This document shows positions 1 to 6,516 of a DNA stretch of 64,000 nucleotides, in pieces (position 1 is the stretch's first letter; each line of letters opens with the position of its first letter). The notes under the pieces are model-generated. The model was not told the origin of the DNA. It searched no databases and saw only the letters and a program-made list of their open reading frames with translations. The stretch is from Thermodesulfobacteriota bacterium (GTDB taxonomy: Bacteria; Desulfobacterota; Desulfobacteria; Desulfobacterales; Desulfosudaceae). Where the stretch lies: positions 1 to 64,000 of the forward strand of contig JBFMDX010000023.1 in assembly GCA_040753795.1 (NCBI GenBank). Reading direction: 5' to 3'. The position numbers and the translations under genes were made by a program.

Positions 1-56
1 TGATTAAGTGATTAAGTGTTAAGTGTTAAGTTTTAAGTGATTAAGTTTTAAGTTTT
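1..56. repeat. TTAAGT short-unit array (left edge)
   Basis: About seven head-to-tail copies of a 7-8 bp unit, (G/GA/T/GG)TTAAGT, begin at or before the window edge and end just before a run of ten G. The same unit recurs near 5.6, 12.5, 23.3, 26.3-26.5 and 43.6 kb. No coding frame explains it. Function unknown. Confidence 0.85.
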
Positions 57-78
57 CGGGGGGGGGCGCAAAAAAATA

Positions 79-107
79 TTGAATAAGTTTTATTTTTTAA
101 ATATAAT
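79..107 (+). promoter_or_regulatory. sigma70-type promoter of the FecR-domain gene
   Basis: TTGAAT (79-84) and a perfect TATAAT (102-107) are separated by exactly 17 bases in AT-rich DNA. Transcription would begin near 114, giving a leader of about 40 nt that contains AGGAGG (144-149) ahead of the ATG at 156. Confidence 0.7.
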
Positions 108-155
108 CATAATTTCCATATATTAGATTTACAAAAGACGGATAGGAGGCAATGC

Positions 156-1049
156 ATGAATCGATCAATTTTTAAAACCACGGTCCTGGTGCTGGCGGGT
201 GTGTTGATGCTCGCGGGCCTGGTTATTTTTCCGTCAACCCCGGTGGGTGCTGAAGTGAAAAAAATCGTCAGGGATACGGCGGTCAGTGATGTATACCTTC
301 CCGGGACAGGAACGCCCATCGGCAAGGTCAGTTCCGTTTCCGGTGACGTTTTGATCATGCACGCCGATATGGGCACTGTTTTTTACGCCCGCAAGGATTA
401 TCCGGTGTATACCGGCGACACCCTCACCTCAAAAGACAAGGGCAAGATCGCCATTGTTTTAAAGGATGACAGTGTGCTGACCCTGGCGCCGGGCACCACG
501 CTGGTGCTGAACGAAGCCGTGTTTGATCCGCAGGAAAAGAAACGCTCTGCCATGATCAGTCTCATCACCGGCAAGGCCCGATTTCTTGTGAAAAAATTCG
601 CGGATTTCCAGAATTCCACCTTTGCCGTCAAGACCAAAACATCCGTGGCCGCGGTGCGGGGATCGGATTTTATCATTGAACAGCGGGGCGATCAGACCAT
701 TATTACCACCATGGGAATGACGGTTCTGTCGGTGACCAATACCTCCAATCCGCTGGCGGAACCCATCACTGTCACCTCCATGCAGCAATTAATATTGACG
801 CTGGCGCAGTTGGAAGGATCTCCGTTTAATGTTACCGAGGAACAGTTAATCCAGATTCTGGAAGGCCTGGGGATTCCCACGGATGAGGGCGGCGATGAAG
901 GTGGTGAAGGTGAAGGTGGTGAAGGAGATGAGGGCGACGAAGGTGAAGAGGGCGATGAAGGAGATGCCGGCGATTTCGGTATCGGTACCGGGGGCAGTGG
1001 GTCCTTCAGCGATCAGCCGATTTCACCCTATAGCCCCGCAACGGAATAA
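156..1049 (+). CDS. Secreted FecR-domain protein with acidic Gly/Glu/Asp tail
   Basis: A 297-residue exported protein. Residues 1-32 form a signal peptide (basic start, long hydrophobic core, cleavage near VGA-E). Residues about 70-180 fit a FecR domain, the periplasmic domain first described in iron-dicitrate signalling but also common in standalone secreted proteins. Residues about 245-275 are an almost pure G/E/D tract, which could bind divalent cations or surface glycan; that is inference. AGGAGG lies 6 nt before the ATG and a good promoter lies upstream. The next gene encodes an outer-membrane barrel, followed by polysaccharide export genes, so a cell-surface role tied to exopolysaccharide is likely. 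No sigma factor or FecA neighbour is present, which argues against classical FecR signalling. Confidence 0.8.
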   Translation: MNRSIFKTTVLVLAGVLMLAGLVIFPSTPVGAEVKKIVRDTAVSDVYLPGTGTPIGKVSSVSGDVLIMHADMGTVFYARKDYPVYTGDTLTSKDKGKIAIVLKDDSVLTLAPGTTLVLNEAVFDPQEKKRSAMISLITGKARFLVKKFADFQNSTFAVKTKTSVAAVRGSDFIIEQRGDQTIITTMGMTVLSVTNTSNPLAEPITVTSMQQLILTLAQLEGSPFNVTEEQLIQILEGLGIPTDEGGDEGGEGEGGEGDEGDEGEEGDEGDAGDFGIGTGGSGSFSDQPISPYSPATE

Positions 1050-1097
1050 TGGATAATATCAGAGGATATAATAGAAAACACTTGAACAGGGGAAGAC

Positions 1098-2372
1098 ATG
1101 AAACAACTTGTTAAAATCGGACTGGGGGTTTTCTTATTAATAGGACTGGGGAGCCTGACGGTGTTTGCGGCGGTGGAGTCCATTTCCGATGAAGGCATCG
1201 AAGGTGATATCTTTGGTAAAAAGAGCGGAATCATCCATCCCTTTCTGGGCGTTTCCGGAACCTACACCGACAACATGACCAACGCCAATGAAAACGAAGA
1301 ATCCGACTACTACACGATCATCTCTCCTGGCGTAATGCTGGCTCTGCCCGGCACCGGCGCCACCGACGTGAGCATGAGCTCCGCTACCGGTGCCCCGGGC
1401 GGACTGGCCCAGTCCCGGCGGTCGTTGTCCACCAGCCGCCGGTTTCAGGGGATAGCCGTTTACAACCCGGAATTCAAAAAGTACAGCGACAACTCCGACG
1501 AGGATTTCACGTCCCAGCGGGTGGCCGGTGAGTTCCAGTACAACGCGCCCGTCGGCCTGTCCATAGACATTGCCGCCAAACATCAATATGCCCAGGAAAT
1601 GTGGAATGAGACCCCGGACAGTATTGATCACGCCAAATACCAGGACAATGTCACCAGCGCCATTGTCGATTTTGCCCTATCGCCCAAATTCAGCCTGACC
1701 GCCGGAGGAAGTTATTACACCCTGGCCTACAAACAGGATGAATTTGAATACCGGGACCGTGATGACCGGGGCTTTTTCGGGGCCGTCAATTTTCATATCC
1801 AGCCCAAGACAAAACTCTTCTGCCAGTATGATCGGATCGACATCCGCTACGATAATGACGCTTCCGAAGACCAGGACAACGCCGAGGACACGGTGTCCGT
1901 GGGCGTTGACTGGCGGATAACCAGCAAGTCTTTCGGGCGATGCAGTGTCGGCTTCGTCGACAAAGACTATGATGACTCCGACAAGGATGATGAGTCCACC
2001 TGGAACGGGGAGGTGTCCCTCAGCCATATGTTCACCACCCGGACCATGGTGACGGCCACCGCTGTCAGGGGGTACTATGAGTCCAACCTGGCTTCCTCCG
2101 ACTTTTACACGACCAACCGGGTGAGTTTAGGTTATACCCAGGCGTTTACCCACAAGCTGTTCGCCAACATGATGCTGAGCTATCAGAATGACGATTACGA
2201 CAACGTTTCCGTTGAAAACGATACCTGGACTTTTTCACCGGGCGTTGGTTTTTCGCCCTACCGGTGGCTGACCTGCCGACTGTCCTGGAATCACAGTGAC
2301 CGTGATTCGGACCAGGAAGACTGGGAATACACCACCAACGAGTATACCCTTTCCCTGACAGCCAGTTTCTAA
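1098..2372 (+). CDS. Outer-membrane beta-barrel protein of the exopolysaccharide cluster
   Basis: A 424-residue protein with an N-terminal signal peptide (residues 1-24, ending VFA). It has many alternating polar/hydrophobic segments rich in Tyr, Asp and Phe, and ends in LTASF, the terminal-Phe signature recognised by the BAM machinery. It resembles the outer-membrane barrel proteins that accompany Wza/Wzc genes in many Gram-negative polysaccharide clusters. Those proteins may form an export pore or help assembly, but the exact role is not known. It starts 48 nt after the FecR gene and is probably co-transcribed with it. A strong 17-bp inverted repeat follows it. No enzymatic motif is visible. 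Confidence 0.75.
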   Translation: MKQLVKIGLGVFLLIGLGSLTVFAAVESISDEGIEGDIFGKKSGIIHPFLGVSGTYTDNMTNANENEESDYYTIISPGVMLALPGTGATDVSMSSATGAPGGLAQSRRSLSTSRRFQGIAVYNPEFKKYSDNSDEDFTSQRVAGEFQYNAPVGLSIDIAAKHQYAQEMWNETPDSIDHAKYQDNVTSAIVDFALSPKFSLTAGGSYYTLAYKQDEFEYRDRDDRGFFGAVNFHIQPKTKLFCQYDRIDIRYDNDASEDQDNAEDTVSVGVDWRITSKSFGRCSVGFVDKDYDDSDKDDESTWNGEVSLSHMFTTRTMVTATAVRGYYESNLASSDFYTTNRVSLGYTQAFTHKLFANMMLSYQNDDYDNVSVENDTWTFSPGVGFSPYRWLTCRLSWNHSDRDSDQEDWEYTTNEYTLSLTASF

Positions 2373-2402
2373 ACAGCGCGTTTTTTTGTTATTAACGAAA
2401 TC

Positions 2403-2446
2403 CATGTGGCCGGGCGGGATGACTCCATGTCCCGCCCGGCCACATG
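2403..2446 (+). terminator. Strong hairpin after the barrel gene
   Basis: A perfect 17-bp inverted repeat (2403-2419 with 2430-2446; GC-rich core GGCCGGGCGGGA) has a 10-nt loop, 30 nt after the stop codon. No T-run follows, so it is either an mRNA 3' end stabiliser or a non-canonical terminator. It separates the FecR/barrel pair from the independently promoted export genes. Confidence 0.6.
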
Positions 2447-2511
2447 ATGTCGTAATAGCTTGTTTTGTCTCCCGGGCTTGACCGGAGGATGCAGTATAAA
2501 ATGCTTTTTAT

Positions 2512-2540
2512 TTGACGAAACAAAAGGCGGATACTAATAT
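2512..2540 (+). promoter_or_regulatory. sigma70-type promoter of the export/kinase operon
   Basis: TTGACG (2512-2517), a 17-nt spacer and TAATAT (2535-2540) form a near-consensus promoter 40 nt before the start of the Wza-like gene. GGGGAGG (2571-2577) supplies the ribosome binding site. Confidence 0.7.
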
Positions 2541-2580
2541 AGTATGTTCCGGTTAAATACAGACGATCACGGGGAGGCAC

Positions 2581-3402
2581 ATGTTGGTGAATAAGTTCCG
2601 CCGTTACTGTCTTGTGGCGCTGGCCGCGGTTTTTCTGTTTTCAGCCGCCACCGGTTTCTGCGATGACTACACCATCGGTCCGGGCGACCGGCTCAACGTC
2701 ACCGTGTATGAAAATCCGGACCTGACCCGCACGGTCCAGGTCAGCGGGGACGGCAACATCGTTTTGCCGCTGATCGGTGAGTTCCGGGCAAAAGGGCTGA
2801 CCGCCACCCGGCTGTCCCAGGTCATTACCGGCAAACTGGCTTCCGGGTACCTGGTCAACCCCCAGGTAACCGTGGTGGTGGAAGAGTACCGGAGCTTGAA
2901 CGCCACCATTCTCGGCAAGGTCAACAAACCGGCCCTTTATGATCTTCGGGGAAAGACCACCCTGCTGGAGCTGATTTCCACTGCCGGCGGTCTGGCTCCC
3001 GATGCCGGACAGTATGCCTATGTTACCCGCGTTGCCTCCGACAAAAACCAGCCGGACGCCGGCCGCAAGGAAGTGATTCGGATCGATCTGAAAAAACTGG
3101 TGGAGGAAGGGGATACCACCCAGAATATTCTCATCAACGACGGGGACAGCATTTTTATCTCCAAAATGGAAAAAATTTATGTCACCGGTCAGGTCAAGTC
3201 CGCCGGATCATACTCCTATGAAGAGGGCCTGACCGTCATCAAGGCGGTGACCAAGGCCGGGGGATTTACAGACCTGGCCTCGACCAGCGGCATTAAAATT
3301 GTGCGCAAAGGCAACGGTGAGGAGCAGATTCTGAGCAAGGTGAAAATGGATGACCTGGTGGAACCGGAAGACGTGATCGTGGTGCCGGAAAGCTTCTTCT
3401 GA
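2581..3402 (+). CDS. Wza-like polysaccharide export protein (Poly_export + SLBB)
   Basis: A 273-residue periplasmic/outer-membrane export protein. A signal peptide (residues 1-27, ending GFC) is followed by the Poly_export domain (YTIGPGDRLNVTVYENPDL, VSGDGNIVLPLIGEF) and then two SLBB-like segments (residues about 105-190 and 195-265; LGKVNKPALYDL and VTGQVKSAGSYSY). Family members form the outer-membrane channel that exports capsule or exopolysaccharide in partnership with a Wzc-type co-polymerase, which is encoded 12 nt downstream. It is shorter than E. coli Wza (about 380) and lacks an obvious C-terminal helix for membrane insertion. It may therefore use the upstream barrel protein as its outer-membrane partner (inference). 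It has its own promoter. Confidence 0.9.
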   Translation: MLVNKFRRYCLVALAAVFLFSAATGFCDDYTIGPGDRLNVTVYENPDLTRTVQVSGDGNIVLPLIGEFRAKGLTATRLSQVITGKLASGYLVNPQVTVVVEEYRSLNATILGKVNKPALYDLRGKTTLLELISTAGGLAPDAGQYAYVTRVASDKNQPDAGRKEVIRIDLKKLVEEGDTTQNILINDGDSIFISKMEKIYVTGQVKSAGSYSYEEGLTVIKAVTKAGGFTDLASTSGIKIVRKGNGEEQILSKVKMDDLVEPEDVIVVPESFF

Positions 3403-3414
3403 TGGATAATCGAT

Positions 3415-5559
3415 ATGCCGTTTGACCTGCCGAATCAGAATGAAGATGAAATTCATCTGCGCGAGTATGTAACGATCATATTAAAACGGAAACGGATCGT
3501 TATCGCCATTTTTGTGGCCGCCCTGGTGATCGGCCTGCTGGTTTCTTTAAGCGCCTCTCCCATGTACACGGCCGTCACCAGGGTCAAGGTGGAGCAGAAG
3601 GCCGGCAATCCCCTCGAGGACCTGTACGGAATTTCCCGGCAGGATCCCGCCTTTTTCAATTCCCAGATCCAGATTATTTCCAGCCTGGCCGTGATGGAAA
3701 AAGTGGTCAACATCATGAAGCTGACCGAGACCTACGCTTCTCTGTTTCCCGATAAAAAGAACAAGAAAGAGGACAAAAAACCGGCGGAGGCAAACGCGGC
3801 AACCGGCGCGCCGGAAGAAAAGCCCGTTACGGAAAAACTGGCCGCAACCCTGCTGCCCGGGTTGAAGGTCGAGCGGGTCCGCGACAGCCAGATTCTTTCC
3901 CTGTCCTATACTTCCCACAACCCGGCTTTTTCCGCCCTGGTCTGCAACACCATGCCGCGGGCTTATATCGAGCAGTTGCTTGAAATGAAGATGACCAATA
4001 CGGAATATACCATCGACTGGATGGAGAAAAAGGCGGTCACGGAACGGGAAAAACTGGAGGAGGCAGAACACGCGCTGCAGAATTATCTGGTTGCCCAGGA
4101 TATCGTTACCATTGAAAACCGCATTACCATCATTCCGGAGCGGCTGTCCCAGATCAACACCGAGTTGAGTCAGGCCGAATCCAAACAGCGGGAACTGAAG
4201 ACGATTATGGCGCAGATCGACCGCACGTCGGTGGATTCCCTGGATACCATTCCGACCATCGCGGCCGAAACCTCTCTGCAGACGATTCGCGGCCTGATCC
4301 GCGAGGCCGAACAGAATATGATTACCTTAAGCCAGAAGTACGGAGAAAAACATCCCCTTCGTATTCAGGCCCGGGATACCCTCAACGAACTGCAGGCGAA
4401 AAAAGAGGCGGAAACCCGCAACATCGTTCAGCGCATACGAAATGAAATGCAACTGGCCGCGACCAACCAGGAGAGCCTGAACCGGCAGCTTGACGATATC
4501 AAGGCCGAGGCGGCCAGGCTGAACGAAAAATCCATCCAGTACAACATTTTAAAGCGAGAGATTGAAACCCGGCGGCAGCTCTATGATGCCCTGGTGTCCC
4601 GGATCAAGGAACAGTCCATGACCAAGCAGATCCGGGATGTGGACGTGTATGTGGTGGAGCCGGCCCGCACCCCGGCGTCGCCTTCCAACCAGAACCTGCC
4701 CCGGAACCTGCTCATCGCCCTGGTCATCGGTTGTGTCGGCGGTATCGGCGCCGCCTTTTTTCTGGAATACATGGACAACACTATTTCCCTGTGCGAAGAC
4801 GCCGAGGAAAAAACCGGGGTCAAGGCGATTGTTTCCATCCCTTACATCAGCGGCGAGGACGGCAAAAACCCGGAAACTATCGTCAGCCAGCATCCCGCCT
4901 CCTCGGAAGCGGAGAGTTACAAGACCGTCAGAACCGCGCTTTCCCTGTCCACTCCGACGGGCTTTCCTAAAACCATGATGGTGACCAGCGTTTATCCCAG
5001 CGACGGCAAGACCATCACCTGCGCTAATCTGGCCATCGCCATTGCCCAGGCCGATCGGTCGGTGCTGGTGGTCGATTGCGATATGCGGCGGCCGACCCTT
5101 CACCGGGTTTTTGGCAAGAGCAGCCGGAACGGGTTCGCGGAAATTCTGACCGGGCAAATCAAGAAAGACGCGGCGATCCAGGAAACCGACATACCCAACT
5201 TGCACCTGATTCCCGCGGGCACGATCCCGCCCAACCCGTCGGACCTGCTCGCCTCGGAACAGACGGTTAAGATCATCAAGGACCTTGGCAAGAATTACGA
5301 TATCGTGATATTCGACACCCCGCCCATGGCCAGCGTTTCCGACGGCAGTGTCCTGGCCGGTTATGTGGAAAAAATCGTTCTGGTCACCCGTTCGGGAGTG
5401 ACGCGTTACGAGGATGTCGTCCGCGTCGTCAATAACCTGGGCGCTACCTCCGCTAAAATTGTGGGGCAGGTGGTCAATGCCGTGGATATGAGCCGGCAGC
5501 GGTATTACTATCCGTATTATTATAAATACACCCAGTATTATTATGCGAGGGAAGAATAG
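3415..5559 (+). CDS. Wzc-like polysaccharide co-polymerase / bacterial tyrosine autokinase
   Basis: A 714-residue inner-membrane protein controlling polysaccharide chain length and export. A Wzz domain has TM1 at residues about 27-47 and a long coiled-coil periplasmic section with many Glu/Lys heptads. TM2 is at about 430-450, followed by a cytoplasmic BY-kinase domain. Walker A is PSDGKT (Lys about 532), Walker A' is VVDCDMRRP (about 552-560) and Walker B is IFDTPP (about 632-637). The C-terminal 20 residues hold ten tyrosines, the autophosphorylation cluster of this family. The SDGKT Walker A replaces the usual GEGKT. No clear Shine-Dalgarno precedes the ATG, so translation may be coupled to the export gene, whose stop lies 12 nt upstream. 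The matching phosphatase is encoded convergently just downstream. Confidence 0.93.
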   Translation: MPFDLPNQNEDEIHLREYVTIILKRKRIVIAIFVAALVIGLLVSLSASPMYTAVTRVKVEQKAGNPLEDLYGISRQDPAFFNSQIQIISSLAVMEKVVNIMKLTETYASLFPDKKNKKEDKKPAEANAATGAPEEKPVTEKLAATLLPGLKVERVRDSQILSLSYTSHNPAFSALVCNTMPRAYIEQLLEMKMTNTEYTIDWMEKKAVTEREKLEEAEHALQNYLVAQDIVTIENRITIIPERLSQINTELSQAESKQRELKTIMAQIDRTSVDSLDTIPTIAAETSLQTIRGLIREAEQNMITLSQKYGEKHPLRIQARDTLNELQAKKEAETRNIVQRIRNEMQLAATNQESLNRQLDDIKAEAARLNEKSIQYNILKREIETRRQLYDALVSRIKEQSMTKQIRDVDVYVVEPARTPASPSNQNLPRNLLIALVIGCVGGIGAAFFLEYMDNTISLCEDAEEKTGVKAIVSIPYISGEDGKNPETIVSQHPASSEAESYKTVRTALSLSTPTGFPKTMMVTSVYPSDGKTITCANLAIAIAQADRSVLVVDCDMRRPTLHRVFGKSSRNGFAEILTGQIKKDAAIQETDIPNLHLIPAGTIPPNPSDLLASEQTVKIIKDLGKNYDIVIFDTPPMASVSDGSVLAGYVEKIVLVTRSGVTRYEDVVRVVNNLGATSAKIVGQVVNAVDMSRQRYYYPYYYKYTQYYYAREE

Positions 5560-5575
5560 CGACGCGGGTATAGCG

Positions 5576-5591
5576 CCGCGGAGCGGCGCAG
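5576..5591. repeat. GC-rich hairpin before the TTAAGT array
   Basis: GCGCCGC-GGA-GCGGCGC forms a perfect 7-bp stem right after the kinase gene and directly abuts the long TTAAGT array. A second GC hairpin (GGCGCG...CGCGCC, about 5754-5772) lies at the other end of the array. They may act as terminators between the two convergent operons. Confidence 0.5.
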
Positions 5592-5754
5592 TGTTAAGTT
5601 TTAAGTGGTTAAGTGGTTAAGTATTAAGTGGTTAAGTATTAAGTTTTAAGTGGTTAAGTTTTAAGTGGTTAAGTTTTAAGTTTTAAGTTTTAAGTGGTTA
5701 AGTGTTAAGTGTTAAGTGTTAAGTTTTAAGTGGTTAAGTGTTAAGTTTTAAGTG
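5591..5754. repeat. TTAAGT short-unit array, longest copy
   Basis: About 164 bp made almost entirely of 7- and 8-bp units (GTTAAGT, TTTAAGT, GGTTAAGT), some twenty in a row. It lies between the 3' ends of the convergent Wzc-like and tyrosine-phosphatase genes. It has no spacer structure like CRISPR and no open frame of interest. It is AT-rich against a GC-rich background. Confidence 0.9.
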
Positions 5755-5819
5755 GCGCGGCGATGTCGCGCCTTTGGTGTTTTTTGGGGGATGGGTTTTG
5801 ACGCCGCGAGGGATAGGTG

Positions 5820-6512
5820 TCAGGACGCGGCGGAGAGAATCTTCCGGGGGTTATCGTCTACCAGGCGGATGGCCTGCTGCTTCAGATATTTCTCAGCGGC
5901 TTTGACGCCCGCCGATAATTCCGGCCGTCGGTCATAAACGTTGTGTCCGTCCGATGCCATGAAAGTCACCACCTGCTTTTTCAACAGATACCGGGTCAGG
6001 GACAGCACTTCTTTTCCCATTTTGCCGTTCAGGCTGTCGGCCGTGATCTGCAGCATGACGCCGGGACTCAACAGGTCCAGCAGCCATTCCGGATTTTTGA
6101 TGACAGTGGGGCATCGCTCCGGATGGGCAATGATGATCCTGTAGCCGAGCCCCGTCAAAAAGCTGAAGATGTCAGAAGAAAAAGGCAGCATGCCGGTCAG
6201 TGGAAATTCCGTCAGCAGATAGCGGGTCCCGGCCAGACCGATCCGGCAGGTGTCGTTGTCCAGCATGTAAACCGGTATTTCCGCTCCCGGGTACACGCGC
6301 ACATCGATCTTCGCTTCTTTCAAACAGGCGTTCAACGCCGCCGTCCGGTCTTCGATTTCGGCCCGGTCCAGGCCCGTTCCCGGCAGATGGGGCGTGGCGA
6401 TGATATGACGAATGCCGTCACGCGCCGCGATGGCGGCCATCTGGATGGCCTCGTCCATGTCGGCCGCGCCGTCGTCTACTCCCGGAAGAATATGGTTGTG
6501 AATATCAATCAT
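5820..6512 (-). CDS. PHP-type tyrosine-protein phosphatase (CpsB/YwqE-like)
   Basis: A 230-residue PHP-superfamily metallophosphatase. The N-terminal DIHNHILPGVDDGA carries the HxH metal ligands and the GVDDGA signature of the CpsB/CapC/YwqE family. Further likely ligands are in ATPHLPG, IIAHPERCP and MASDGHN. These enzymes dephosphorylate the C-terminal tyrosines of BY-kinases and so control polysaccharide polymerisation; the partner would be the Wzc-like protein encoded convergently at 3415-5559. The start ATG lies 4 nt after the stop of the O-antigen ligase gene, so the two are translationally linked. PHP phosphatases are typical of Gram-positive capsule loci, whereas many proteobacteria use low-molecular-weight Wzb enzymes. 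Confidence 0.92.
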   Translation of the reverse strand: MIDIHNHILPGVDDGAADMDEAIQMAAIAARDGIRHIIATPHLPGTGLDRAEIEDRTAALNACLKEAKIDVRVYPGAEIPVYMLDNDTCRIGLAGTRYLLTEFPLTGMLPFSSDIFSFLTGLGYRIIIAHPERCPTVIKNPEWLLDLLSPGVMLQITADSLNGKMGKEVLSLTRYLLKKQVVTFMASDGHNVYDRRPELSAGVKAAEKYLKQQAIRLVDDNPRKILSAAS

Positions 6513-6516
6513 GAAG

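Noticed and set aside
5591-5754. TTAAGT array as a CRISPR array
   Set aside because: Units are 7-8 bp with no unique spacers of regular length and no cas genes.
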